Source: Vanilla planifolia
Taxonomy: Eukaryota; Streptophyta; Magnoliopsida; Asparagales; Orchidaceae
Assembly: GCA_023846275.1 (NCBI GenBank)
Contig: JAIUJO010000186.1
Coordinates: 94,501-158,500 of the forward strand
Reading direction: 5' to 3'
Length of the DNA: 64,000 nt
The notes beneath the pieces are model-generated. The model was not told the origin of the DNA and ran no database searches. It saw only the letters and a program-made list of their open reading frames with translations. The translations under genes and the position numbers were made by a program. Positions 1 through 12,545 of this stretch are shown here, in pieces. Every line of letters starts with the position of its first letter. The first letter of the stretch is position 1.

Positions 1-2239
1 ACATATGAAGTAATGTAAAGTTGTGATCGTGACCATGTGATAACTATAACTTAAATGGCATATCAAGAAGCTATTGATCATATTATTAATAGAGTAGCAA
101 ACCATTAGGAGTTCACCTCAAAAGCATCTACTTGTTTCATTGTTTATCTTATCACCATTTTGCATATGTCATAATTAGGTTACACAACACCATTCATTCA
201 CTTGCATGATTGTTATTTTCTAGTGCACTATTATTTTAATACTTTAAAAAATATTTTATTTATTTTAATAGTGACAAAAATATTTTAAAAGTAAAAAATA
301 ATTAATATTTAAAAGATGACTTCAAAAAACATGAATGTCATATAACAACCCACACATGACTAGGCCCAAACGCTAGGAGCCAAGTGGCTCGAACTACATC
401 TTAGTAACAGTCCTTGAGGATCTTTGTGTTAAGAGATAAAATAAACCAAATTGAGTCAAGTTCGAATCCAAGTGGATTAAATTAGGTTAAGAAATAACTC
501 TTGAATTGGCTAAGGATAATGTGTTAAAAAGACTCATGAATTGTTAAGTAATAAGATTAGGTTATGTCAGATCCATAAATATATGCACAGGTGATGTGGG
601 TCATTACTTCTTAAAAGCACTTGGAGATAGCCAAACCCATTAGGCTCACCTTTTTGTATGAAAGATGTATTTTAAATTGTAAACATCATGTACAAGTATG
701 CAATGTTGGACTAAAAATTAGACCTATTTGCTTTTGAATTCGAGCAAACTAGTGCCATCTGATTACACATTTTAGTGATCAGACAATCAAGATCGCATTC
801 ACCTTTACGAATGGTGAATTCATCAAACAATTCATCTAAAAATCTAAATCAAATGGATGAGATCAATTTTTCCATTTTGAATAGTAATTTTATCTTGCAA
901 CCTAAATGTAAATCCTAATCAAACAATTATGAGCTTTGCTACATTTGTGAGTAATACATTTCATCTAGTAATCCATTCATGAAGCTTAATTAAATGAATG
1001 AGATTGTCTCTACCTTTATGAATAGTGCTCTTGCCCATCATCACCATCCATCTAGCATGTGAGATCCAATGATTTAGATCTAATCTTACTTGAATTAGAT
1101 ATGGACCTTTTATTTAATATTCTGATTGATTAGCTTCTATTTTTTCGTCCCAAATCAGATGGCAATCACTGTTCCTACTCATAATCAGTGTTTCAAAAAG
1201 ATTTTCGGGATTCTTTTGAACATCCAACTGTAATGGCTATTTTAGGAGACCTTTGATAATCAATAAAAAAATTATTTTCATCTAAAATATTATAATATAA
1301 ATAAAGGAGTCTTAAATGATAGAGGATTAATGATTTAAATATTCTACATCAATATTTTAGGAAGAGAAAGTGCAAAACTAAAAATTACAATCTAATTTCA
1401 ACATTGTGGTCATGTTTGTAACTCATTTTCTTTCTTTCTTGCTTCATCTTTTTTTTCAATTGCATATCTTACGGGCGAATTCTTTAAAATTTTAATCATT
1501 TATTTCAAGAAAAGTTCATGTAAAGCAAGTTCTTTATTGAGTCCATTTTTTAATAATGTTAATGCATGTTGATAATTTTTTTTTGGTTTTAATGTTTCAA
1601 AACTAAGTCCTTTAGATTATTTCAAGCTTTTTCATTTATAAATTTATATTCTGACATCTTAATTCGTAGACTTGTACTATATGTGTTGTTGCAAGTAAAT
1701 AGTAAAATATTATAGTTAGTTATTATTTTTTTTTATTTCATTTCAATATATTAAGATTTTATAATTGAGATTATTATGGTGAACCTTTACCTACTATGAT
1801 AAACAGGCATAATTTAGAAATGTTACTTCTACCTACTAGAACGAAAGAGAGTAACTTTGTTAGTCGACTCTTGATCGTGCTAACTTGGGGTGGATGTAGG
1901 CATGGGTTACATTAAATCACCTAATAAATTTTCACTTTTATTTTCTTTATTATTATACAATTTATGATATTTCTCTATTTAATAATACTTAATTAAAAAT
2001 GCATATAAAAGAAATTTATCAAAATTATTTCTACTAAGAATAAAATAATTTATTAAAAAAACTTTTTTGAATTTTAAAATTTTTTATTTTCTTTTTGCAC
2101 TTTTTATTTAATAAAATATTAAATAAATTATTTTATGATTTACAAATTTTCATTAAAAAAATAATTTTAAAAAATAGAAAAATATTTAAAATCACAATTT
2201 ACCCCTTTCCTATGCATTACCATAGCATAGATTACATCA
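1..2239 (+). repeat. Copia (Sirevirus-like) 5' LTR, left end cut by window
   Basis: This AT-rich stretch aligns, reverse-complemented, with 40933 to about 42995 and with the LTR at 35532-37877. Its right end falls at a CA dinucleotide followed by a two-base spacer and a primer-binding site, as expected for an LTR 3' end. Position 1 corresponds to about 42995, so roughly 160 bp of the LTR start lies outside the window. Shared landmarks include the phrase at about 702-725 (tgttggactaaaaattaga) and the segment at about 2160-2230 that precedes the PBS. Substitutions and small indels separate the copies throughout, so the insertion is old. No gene is seen inside; the 81-codon open frame at 2095-2340 straddles the LTR end and PBS and is not a gene. 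Confidence 0.8.
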
Positions 2240-2241
2240 AG

Positions 2242-2253
2242 TGGTATTATAGT
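2242..2253 (+). other. Primer-binding site, initiator Met-tRNA type
   Basis: The sequence tggtattatagt matches 9 of 12 bases of TGGTATCAGAGC, the usual copia PBS complementary to the 3' end of plant initiator methionine tRNA. It lies two bases after the LTR-terminal CA. The equivalent site at 40919-40930 is better preserved, and the two share the spacer ag, which fixes the LTR end in both copies. Three substitutions suggest it no longer primes well. Confidence 0.7.
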
Positions 2254-2344
2254 TGGTTATATCGAAGGATCAAATTCCTAAAAGAAGATCTCATTTTTTT
2301 CATTTCTTATTGTGTGGTGAATTATTATGTATATTATTAACTAC

Positions 2345-2890
2345 ATGGATCCATCAATATTTTGAAGGTCAAAATTTTGCTTTATAGAAAAAATGATTTT
2401 AAACATTTTATTCCAAGGTGCACAACATATTTCCTTCTCTAATAGTGATAATCGTATTGTTAGTGATGATGAGTTGACTATTTCTTTTGATGAACTTATA
2501 GTTATGCATAAGAAATTGATTGAAATATGCTAGACTTTAAGTAAAATATGACAAACAAGTGCATCATGTTTACTTATTGGAAAGACAATACAATGAGTTT
2601 AAAATTAAAAATGAACAACTTTCAAGTGATTTACTTATACATGCTACTAGTTTAAGTACCTTAGAAAATAAATTTGATTAATGTTAGACATCTTTAGCCT
2701 TAGGCAATTCATGTATTGATTCTTTGAATATGAAAATATTTCTTTAACAAAAGAAAATTTCATTTTAAAAGAAAACAGAGCAAATATTATTTTTGTAGAA
2801 AAAGAGTTAAATAATTTAAAAGAATTATTTTTTAGTGTACCTTTATGTTCTTTTAGTTGTTATCATTTTTCATATGTGCCTAAAAAAGCA
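2345..2890 (+). pseudogene. gag: Degenerate copia gag fragment (5' part)
   Basis: An ATG at 2345 (MDPS) is followed, after a frameshift, by FEGQNFAL at about 2360-2386. This resembles the conserved N-terminal F-x-G-x-N-[YF]-x-x-W region of plant copia Gag; the Trp position is a TAG stop. About 0.3 kb present in the minus-strand copy (about 40458-40775) is deleted here near 2405. Downstream, about 2460-2520 encodes SDDELTISFDELI, an acidic segment of the kind found before the Gag zinc knuckle in SIRE-type elements. Further stops and frameshifts follow. The match to the other copy (to about 39975) ends at 2890, where the TG array begins. The knuckle and all of pol are missing. Gag would form the virus-like particle; this copy cannot. 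Confidence 0.7.
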
Positions 2891-2897
2891 CACACAT
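2885..2897. other. Sharp junction: gag remnant to TG array
   Basis: Within about ten bases the AT-rich gag homology (last shared part catatgtgcctaaaaaagc) gives way to uninterrupted TG/CA-type array. The break lies inside the retrotransposon, not at an LTR edge, unlike the junctions near 14604, 35532 and 43156. It may be a recombination or deletion breakpoint joining the element to the middle of the array domain, since array position 2890 corresponds to about 17950 in block B rather than to its start. Confidence 0.6.
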
Positions 2898-3925
2898 GTG
2901 TGTATGTGTGTGTGTTTGTATGCATATGTGTTTGTGTGATTGTGTGTACACATATGTGCATCTCTATGTGTGTGTGAGTGCTTGTGTGCATATGTTTGTA
3001 TGCTTGAGAGTGTTAGTGCATGAGTGTGCATGCAAGTGTTTGCATGTGTATTTACATGTGTGTGTGTTTATGTGTGTTTGTGTACATATATGTGTGCATG
3101 CATGTGTGTGTGTGTGCAACCATGTGTATATGGGTACGTGTGTATGCTTGTGTTTGTGTACATGTAAGTGTGCACGTGTTGTTGTGTGTGTGTGTGCATA
3201 TGTGGTTGTTTGTGTGTGTGTGTGTACTTGTATGCATAAGTGTGTGTGTGTGTATGGATGGGTGTGTGTTTGAGTACCTTTGTGCGTTAGTGTGCATGTG
3301 TACATGTGTGCTTATATGGGTGTGTGTGTGTGCAGGAGTCCTTTTGTGTGTGCCTATCTGTCCATGTGAGCATGAGTATGTGTGTGTGTGTATGTTAATA
3401 TATGTATGCATGTATGTGTGTGTGTGTGTGCATGTCTATGTATGTATGTGTATATGAGTGCATATGCATATGGGTTGTCTAGGGTGCATGCACATGTGCA
3501 TGCATGTTTGTATTTTTTCCTACATGCATATGCATGTGTGTCTCCATGCTTGTGCATGTTTTTTGTGCATGCATTCACGTGTTTATGTTTTACTTGTGCT
3601 TGTTCATGTGTAAGTGTGTGTGCATGTATGTATGTATGCTTGTGCATGCATCTTTGTGTGTGGGTGAGTGTGTGTATCTACTTGCACTTGCTTGAGTGTG
3701 TTTATGCCTTTATCATGCATGTGTTCACGTGCATGTGTGCATATGCTTGTGTGCATATATGGATGCACATGTATGTGTATTTGGCTGTGTGTGTGTTCCT
3801 ATGCATGTATGGGTGAGTGTTTGTGTGTGGGTGTTCTTGTGCATGTGCATGCATGATCATGTGTGTGTACATGTATGTGTGCATGTGTGTGCATGTGTGT
3901 GAGTTAATGTGTGTGTACATGTGAA

Positions 3926-4370
3926 AATGTGTGTGCATGTGTATTTATGTGTGAGTGTCTACATGCGAATGCACGTGTGTGTTATTATGTGTGTGTGCAT
4001 TCACGTTGGTCTGTGTATGTTTGTACATGCATGAGTTTGTATGTGTGTGCATGGAAGCACATGTATATGTGTCAGTATGCATGCATTTGTGTTTGTGTGT
4101 GTATATGTGCGTGTTTACACATGTGTGTGTGTACATGCACAAATATGTGTGTGTGTTTATGTGTGAGTATCTATATGCAAATGCATGTGTGTGTTATTAT
4201 GTGTGTGTGTGCATTCACGTTGGTCTGTGTTTGTGTGTACGTGCATGAGTTTTTATGTGTGTGCATGGAAGCAAATGTATATGTGTCAATATGCATGCAT
4301 GTGTGTCTACATGTGTATATGTGCATGTTCACGTGTGTGTTTGTGCACGTGTGTGTCTAAGTGTGGGTGG
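3926..4370 (+). repeat. Local tandem duplication, period about 211 bp, in block A
   Basis: Two adjacent copies share an ordered series of landmarks. The phrase atgtgtgagtgtctacatgc near 3947 recurs as atgtgtgagtatctatatgc near 4158. The phrase gttattatgtgtgtgtgcat near 3981 recurs near 4192, and the gcatggaagca motif recurs about 211 bp on. Block B has a single equivalent at about 19050-19200, so the duplication is specific to block A and arose after A and B separated, or was lost in B. Confidence 0.75.
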
Positions 4371-6389
4371 GTTCATGTGTGCATGCTTATGTATGCATGT
4401 GTTTGTGTTTGTGTGTGTGTGTGCATGTGTATGTGTGTGTGAGTGTGTTTGAATGTGCATGGATATGCTTGTGCACTTGCATGTATGTATGTGTGTATGT
4501 GAGTGTATTTGGTTTTATGTTTGTGCATGAGTGTTCATGTGTGTGAAAGTGTTGGTGTAGGTGTGCACTTGCATGTGTGAGTGCCTATGCAAGTGCATTT
4601 GTATGTGCATGTGTGTGAATGTTCATTCATGTGTGTGTATGTGTCTATGCATGTTCCTGTGTGCATGTGTCTGCATGAGTATGTGTGTGCATATGCTTAC
4701 ATGACTTTAAGTGCACAAGTATATGTGTGTGTGAGCATCTTTGTGTGTGCATGCATGCACATGATTAATGTTGCATGTGTATGCACATTATGTGATCATG
4801 TGTGTGTATTTGTGTGTGCATATGTGTGTCAGTGTGTGAGTTTGTGGGTGTAGGTGTGAATGTGCATACATGTGTTCACGTGTGCAAGTGCATATATTGA
4901 TATGTGAACTTGTGTGCATATGTACATGTGCGTGTGGCAAGCATGTGTGTGAATTTTATTGCATGTGCATTTATGTCTATGTGCATTTGTGTGCGTGTGT
5001 GTGTTTGTGTTTGTTTGATTGTGTATGCATGTGTGGGAGTGAGCATATGTGTGTGTGTATGAATCTTTTTGTTAATGTGTTTGTGTGTGTGTGTGCATAT
5101 GTGCATGGGCGTGCATGCATGCATTTATAGGTATATTTGTGTGATAATGTGTGTGATTGTACAAATTGTATACTCATTTGTTCATGTATGTGTGGGGCTG
5201 CAAGTGTTTATGCAAGTGTGCATGCTTTCGAGTACTTATGAGCATGCATGCATGCATGTGTGTGCATATGCATTTGTGTGCATATGCATGTCTGTGTAAG
5301 CAAGTACATGTTTGTGCTTGTTTGTGTGCACCTATGTGTAGATGCCAGTGTGTGCTTGTGTGTGTTTTGTAGCATGTGTGTGTGTCTACGTGAATGCATG
5401 TATGTGGGTGTGTTTGTGTGTGAACTTGTGCATGCATGTGTACCCTTGTGTATATGTGATACATGTGTGTGCATATGCATGCATGTATGCATATTTGCAT
5501 TCATCTGCTTGTTTTACACATGTGAAGGCACGTTTGTGTGCATGTGTCAATATTTGTGCACACATGCCTATGTGTGTGCTTATCTGCCTATGTATGTGTG
5601 CACATGTATGGGAATGTGTGTATGCTTGAGTGTGCGTGTGTTTGCGTGTACATATAAGCATGTGCATGTGTGTGTATGTGCATGCATGTACTTTTCATCT
5701 ATGTGTGTGTGTTATTATTTGTGTGTGCATGAGTGTTGGGGTGTGTGTGTGCATGAGTGTGTGTGGGTATGTGTGCATGGGTGTGTGTGCATGAGCATGT
5801 GAATGTGTGTGCATGTGTTCGTTCTTTTGTGTGTGTGCTTTTGTATGTGTTTGTGGTGCATGCATGTGTGTGCCTATTCATGTGCGTGGGTGCATGAAGG
5901 CTAGTATGTGTGTAGGTGCATGTGTGTATGTGTATGTGTGTGGTTGTTCTTGTGAGTATGTGTTTATGCATATATGAGTGTGTGCAAGTGAGTGTGCTTT
6001 TGTGTTTGCATTTGTGTGTCCATCAATGTTCTTATGTGTATAAGTATTTTGCAAGCATGTGTGTGTGTGTGCACATGGTTATGTGTGTGTATATGTGCAT
6101 TCTCAAGTATGTATGTTTTATGTAAGTGTGTTTGCATGTGTGTGTGCATGTATGTGTGCATATGCATGTTCTAGCATTTTTGAGTTTTTTTGTGTGTGTG
6201 GGTGCTTATGTTTGCATCTCTAAGACTGTGTGTGCTTATTTGTATGTGTGGCTATGTGCGAGCATGCATGCACATGTGTGTGTATTTCTATGTTCATGAG
6301 TATGTATATTTACGTGTGTGTGTGTGTGTATATGCATTTTTGTGTATGAGTGTGCAAGCACACAAACTCGCACGTGTGTATGTGTGTGT

Positions 6390-6407
6390 GGGGGGGAGGG
6401 AGGGGGG
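6390..6407 (+). other. G-tract cluster, potential G-quadruplex
   Basis: Runs of 7, 3 and 6 guanines are separated by single adenines and followed by ttgttgg, giving enough G3 blocks for an intramolecular quadruplex on the plus strand. The homologous spot in block B (21272-21278) keeps seven Gs and the same ttgttggtgtgtgtttgtgtg continuation, so the tract predates the duplication. Confidence 0.6.
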
Positions 6408-6730
6408 TTGTTGGTGTGTGTTTGTGTGTGCATTCTTGCATGCATTTGAAGGTGTCGATTGGTATGTGTTTGTTTAAGTGTGTGTGTTTGTGTGCTTACG
6501 CACATTGCATGCATATGCATGTGTGTGTACATGCATGTGCGTGTACATGCATGTGTGCTTACATGTGTGTGCATGTGCATGTTCTAATGTGTGTGTGCAT
6601 GTGTGAATTTGTGTGTGGATGCATGTCTTTGTGTCTGTGTACTTGTTTGTATGTATGGCTGTGAACGTGCATGCATTTGTGTGTGCGTGCCTGTTTTTAA
6701 TTGTATGTGTGCTTTCATGTGTGTGTGTGT

Positions 6731-6745
6731 GGGGGGGGGGGGGGG
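6731..6745 (+). other. Uninterrupted run of 15 guanines
   Basis: A pure G15 run ends a (TG)n stretch and is followed by ttgttggtgtgtgtttgtg, the same continuation as at 6408 and 21282. The block B counterpart near 21612-21625 keeps only short G runs (gtgaggaggtgttgttg). Homopolymer length is also an easy sequencing-error target. Confidence 0.7.
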
Positions 6746-8379
6746 TTGTTGGTGTGTGTTTGTGCATGCATGCATGCATGTATATGGTGGTGCGAGTAAG
6801 GTTATTTTTTTTTTTGGGTGTGCATCTTTGTGCTTACTTGTGTGTGTATGTGTATGTGTATGCATGGATGCATATCTCCATCTATGTGTGCATGTGTTTA
6901 TGCATGAACATGCCTGTGCATGTGTATGTGCATGCTTGAGTGCATGTGTGTGCACATTCTTATGTTTGTGCATGTGTTGTGTTCTTGTGCATATATGTTT
7001 AGGTGTGCATGTGTGTGCACATGTGCACATATACTTGTGTATGTGCATGTCAATGCATATGTGTGCACTTGTGTTTGTGTGCATCTGCGTTGTGTCCGTG
7101 TGTCAATGTGCATGTGTGTGTGTGCCTATATGAGCTTGGTTGTATGTGAGTGGGTGTTTCTTTGCATGTATGTATATGAGTGTGCTAGAGTGTGTTCATC
7201 TGGGTTTGTGTGTGCGTTTTTACATCTGTGCGTGTGTGTGTGTGGGTATGTGCATTTGTTTATGTACATCGATGCACGTGTGTGCTTATGTGAGTGCATA
7301 TGTGTGTGTGTGCATGTATGCATGCTTGTGTGTCTTTGTTTATTTGTTTTTTAGCATACATGCATAAGCATATGTGTGTGTGTGCCTTTGCATATGAGTC
7401 TATATTTATGTGTTTACATAGACACATGTGTGCAAGTGTGCATGTACCTAGTTGTGTGTGTTTTTGTATGTATATTCAAGTATGGATTTTTGTTCATGTG
7501 CACGTGGGGTGCATGTGTGTGTGTATGAGTGTGTCTATGTACATGATCATGTGTGGTTCCACTAGTGTATTTGTGTGTGTGTGTGTGTAGATGTGAGTGT
7601 GTATGTTTGGATCTATGTGTATGTATGTCTCTACATGTGGGCAAGGGAGTGTGTGGGTGTTTGTACAAGTGTGTGTACGTGTGTGTGTGTGTGTGTGCAT
7701 TTGTGCATGTCTGCATCTATGTGCATGTGTGTGCATGTTGTGTGTGTCCATGTGTGTGCGTGTGTGTGTGTGTTGTGCATCAACATGTGCATGCGTGTGT
7801 GCGTGTGCAAATGTGTGTGTCATCAGGTATGTGTTTATTCATGTCTATGAGTGTCAACCTATGTGTCCTCATGTGTTTTTGTGTCTGAGCAAGCGTCTGA
7901 GTATATGTTTGTGTGCATACGTTTGTGTGTTCAAGTGTGTGTGTTTGTGCATGCATGTACTTGTGTGTGTTCTTGTGCTTTTTTTTGTGTGTGTGCTAGT
8001 TTATGTGTGTGCATGTGTGTGTGTGTGTGCATTGCATGTGAGTGCGTTGGCATGTGTGTGCATAAGTGTGTTGGTTTATGTGTATGTGCCTATGTTTGTG
8101 TGGGTGCGTGTGTGTGCATGTGTGTGTGTGCCTCTGTATGTAGGTGCATACAATTGTGCTTGTGTGTGCATTCATGTACTTATGCTTGTGTCTATGGGGC
8201 TATGCATGGGTGGTGTTCTTTTACATGTGCACAAGTGAGTTTTTTGTGTTTCTATTTATGTGTTATACTTGTAGGTATGTAGGTGTGTAGATGTGGGTGT
8301 GTGTGAGTTCATTGTCTATGTTTACATGCACCTAGACATATGTGTATGATTTTGTGGTTTGTATGTGCACAAATGTGCT

Positions 8380-9945
8380 TGTGTGTCTATTAGAGAGATA
8401 GCATATGCATTCACATTCTTGTGTGATTTATGTATGCATGTGTCCATGCTGGTATGTGTGGGTGCATGTGTGTGTGTGTGGGTATGTGTAGCTTTGTGCA
8501 TGCAAGTGTGTAGATGCATGTGTGCATGTCTATGTTCATGTCATGTGTATGCACATGTGGATGTTTGTGTAAGTGTGCATATGTTTGTATTTTTGTGTGT
8601 GTGCATGTATGTGTGTATATGTTCGTGTGTGTGTGTGTGCATTTGTGTGCATGGTTGCTAGTGTGTGTATTTATCTTGTGTGCATGTGCATGCATATTTT
8701 TGTGTGCATGTACACCACACGTGTCTATGTGGGTGCATGTGTGCATGTATTTTTTTGTGTGTGTATTTGCATGTGCATGTGCACCTCTATATGTATGTGT
8801 ATATTTGTGTGCATATATGTGTTTGTATGTGTGTGCACACATGCACGTGTGTGTGTTCATATGTGTGCACATGTGTACATATTTTTATTCACGTATGTGC
8901 ATATGTGTGCATGTGTATGTTCCTGTATGTGTGTGTTCATGTGAGCATGTGTGTTCATGTGTATGTGCTTGTGCACATGTGCATGTGTGTGTGCATGTGT
9001 ACAAGGTTGGACTTGTATTGGTGTGTGTATTTCGGCTTGTATATGAGTGTGTGTGCTTGTGCGTGTGCATGTGTGGATGAGTGCAAGTCTATCTGTGTGT
9101 TTAGGTGTGTGTGTGTGTGTGTATGTGTGTAAGCATGTGTGTGAGTATGCATATGTATGTGTGCATATGTGTGTGTGTGTGTTGGTGTAGTGTGAGTGCG
9201 TTTGTGTGCATGTATGTGTGTGCTCATTTGTGTGCATGCCTTCATGCATGTGTGCATGTGTGTGTGCAATCATGTGCACTTGTACACACATGCGTGTGTG
9301 CATGTGTGGGTGTGTGTGCCTATGTGTGTGCTTGTGTATGTATGTATGTATGCATGTATGTATGTATGTGTGTGTGTGTGTGCGTGTGCGAGTGTGTGTG
9401 CATATGAGTATGTGTTTATGTGTGTGTGTGCATGCATTTTTGTGTGTGCATGTATTTGTGTGCATGTGTGCATTAATGTCTATGCATGTGTCATTGTGGA
9501 TGCACATGTGTGTGTGAATGTGAATGTGTGTGTGTGAATGTGCATGTGCATGTGTGTCCATGTGTGTACTTGTTTGTGTTTGTACATATATTTGTGTGCA
9601 TAATTTTATTTATTATGCACATGTGTGTGTATGTGATTATGTTTGTGTGTGTGCATTTGCATGCATGTGTATATGAGTACGTGTGTGTGATTGTGTGTGT
9701 GTACTTTGCATATGCATTAGCATGTCTATCTATGTTCATGTGTGTGTGTGTTGGTGCATATGTGTGTGTGCATTTTTGTGGTTGTGTGCATGCATGAATG
9801 TACATGTGTGTGGGTGTGTGTCTACATGCTTGTTGACGTTTAAGTGCATGTGTGTGTGTGTGGGTTTGTCTGTGTGTGCATGTGCATGTGTGTTGTGCAA
9901 GTGTGTAGGCATGTGTATGTGGGTGTGTGTGTGCACATGCATGCA
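8380..9945 (+). repeat. Direct-oriented arm of a large inverted repeat
   Basis: This part of block A recurs in reverse complement at 12546-14188. Matched landmarks are tagagagatagcatatgc (8391) with the complement at about 14165-14186; gcatgcaagtgtgtag near 8498 with about 14049-14066; the attggtgtgtgtatttcggc phrase near 9017 with about 13445-13468; and gttgtgcaagtgtgtaggca near 9893 with about 12585-12608. The arms are separated by about 2.6 kb and have diverged substantially. Confidence 0.7.
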
Positions 9946-12545
9946 CGTTTGTTTATGTGTGCATTTATGAACATGTGTGCATGTCATGCTTGCTTACATG
10001 CATGCAAGTGCCAGTCTATGTGTGTAGTTCGATGTGTGTGTGTGTGTGTGCAAACGTGCATTTGCATGGGTGCATGTGTGTGTGTGTGGTTGTGTTTGTG
10101 TCTATGTGTGTGTATGTGTGCATGTGTGTGTATGTCCATGTGCATGTTTGTGTGAAAGTTTGTGTGCATGTCCTCATGTTTTGTGCATGTATGCATGCAC
10201 ATGTGTTTAGGTATTTGTGTACATGTGGGTGTGTGCATGTGTTTTTGTTCTATTTGTGCACTACGTCATGCATGCATGTGTGTGTTTGTGTGCATGTGTT
10301 TGCATGTGCATGCATTTGTGTGCATGTTCATGCATGCGTTTGCATATTTGTGTATGTGTGTTTTGTAAACATATGCGTGATTGTGCACGTCTGTACGTGT
10401 GTGTGTGTATGTGCTTGTGAGTGTATTTGTGCATACGTGCATGGGTTCATTTTTTGGTGTGTGCATGTGAGTATATATGTATGTGTGTGTGTGTGCCTAT
10501 GCATTTGTTTGAATGTTTGTATGCATGTGTGTGCATTAGCATGTGTATCAATGTGTTTTAACATGCATACGTGTGCAAGCAAATGCATGTGAGTATGTGT
10601 GCATGTGCATATGTTTGCATTTGCATGCATGTATGTGTAAGTATTTGTCCTTGTGCATGTGTGAGTCAATGCATTTTATGTATGTATTTTGTGATGTTTG
10701 TATGACTAAGTGTGTATATCCATGTGTATGTGAGTGTATGATTATGTATGTGGGTACTTGAGTGTTTGTGTATTTGTGTATGTGTGTGTACATTCATGTG
10801 CTCATGTGGGAGCATAAGTGCATGTTTGGGTGTGGGTGCTTGTGTGTGCTGTTGTTGTGTGTGTGTGTGAGTGTGGCTACGTGGCTTCATGCATGTGTGT
10901 TTGTGTGTGAGCCTATGTGCATGTGTTAACACTTGTGTCCATGTGCATGTGCATGTGTTTTCCTCTACGTGTGAGTGTTTGTGTTGGCATGTGTGGTGTG
11001 TGTGTGTGTGTGCATTGTTCATGTGGTTGTGTGAGCACATGTGTGTGTGGGTATGTGTCTACAGGCTTGTGCATGCGTGCATGGAAATGAATGTTAGTTT
11101 GTAGGGGCATGTGTGTGGGTTTGTGTGCATATGTGCATGCATTTATGCTTATGTATGCATTTGTGTGCGTGAGTGTGTGTGTAGGAGTACAATTGTGTGT
11201 GTTTATTGCTAATGCACACATGTAAATATGTGTATTTGTGTGTTTGTTCCTGTGTTTGACTTTTTGTGTGTGTGCATGTGTTTATGTGAGTGCATGTCCA
11301 CATGTATGTGTGCAAGCACAAAGGCACATGTGTGTGTAGGTGCATTTATATATGTGTATGTGTGCATGTGCATGTATATGATTATGCATGTGTGTGTGTG
11401 CATGAGTGTTTGCATGTGTGCATGTTTGTGTATGTGCATGTGTCTATTAGTGTGTGTGCCTATGTGTGCATGTGTGAGTGCTTGTGTGTGTACATGTCCA
11501 TCTGTATGTATGGATGTGTATGTGCATGTTTATGTGGTAGTGTTGCCACATGTGTATATGTATGCATGTGTGTGTTTGCATACGTGTGTGCTTATGTGTA
11601 TGTATGTGTGTGTGTGCACTATCTTGTGTGTGTTTGTGCTTGTGTGCTCACACGTACATATTCGTGTATGTGTGTGTGTGTTTATGTACGTGTATGAGTT
11701 TGTGTGCACATGACTGCATGTGTGTTCATGCATTTGTGCATGTGTGTGAGTGCATTTGTTTGTGCTTGTACAAATGTGTGTATATGTGTATGTGTTTGTG
11801 TGCTTGCGCATGTGTGTGTGTGCATCCATGTGCAAGTGAACATATGTGTGTGCTTGTATGCTCATGTGCGTGCATGTGTGAATGTGTGCATGTCAATATG
11901 CATGTATGTGGTTATGTGTGTGTGGATGTGTGTGTACCTAAATATGTGTAGGTGTTTGTGGATATCTATATGAAAGTTTTTCTTGTGTGTATATGTATTT
12001 GAGAGTATGTCTATGCATGTGCATATGTCTGTGTGCATGCAAACATGTGTGTATGGTTGGGTGTGCATGTCTATGTTTGTGTTAACATGTGTGCATGTTT
12101 ATGTGCATGCATATGTACGTGCAATGTGTGAGTATGATCATGTCTATATGCGGGTAGGTGTGCATGTGCTAGTGTGTGTGTGTGTGTCATTTCTATGTGT
12201 ATGTGTGTGTCTGCATTCGTGTGTGCATGCACATAGATTTGTCTGTGTACGTGTGCATCTTTGTTTGTGTGCATGTGTGTGCATGCATACATGTTGGTGT
12301 TTATGTGTGTAAGAATGTACACAAGTATATGTTCATGTGTGTGTTTGTGCATGCACATAAGTGTGTGTCTATGTGAGTGTGTGTGTGCATGTGTATATGC
12401 ATATGAGTGTGTGCATGTACAAGTGCATATGTGTGCGTGCATGTGTGTGTATGTGTAAGTGTACATGCACATGTTTGTGTGTGAGTGAGAGCATGCATGT
12501 GTGGGGACATGTTTTTGTGCATATTTGTGGGTGGTCACTTGTGTA

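Larger units (their letters stand above)
2893..12545 (+). repeat. TG-rich degenerate array, block A
   Basis: About 9.65 kb made almost wholly of TG, CA and TA steps, with interruptions such as TT, GAG and GG. It is colinear with block B: 3269 pairs with 18332, 3511 with 18564, the G-run at 6390 with 21272, 7551 with 22453, 7820 with 23418, 8391 with about 23966, 8999 with 24601, 10648 with 26281 and 11210 with 27590. Relative to B it lacks about 0.7 kb (B about 22720-23410) near 7800. The array ends at 12545, where the polarity flips from TG to CA. Open frames in it encode Cys/Val/His/Met strings in several overlapping frames of both strands, with no domain. No gene is supported. Confidence 0.9.

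Noticed and set aside
2095-2340. 81-codon open frame on the plus strand
   Set aside because: It crosses the LTR 3' end and the primer-binding site; the sequence is explained by retrotransposon structure.
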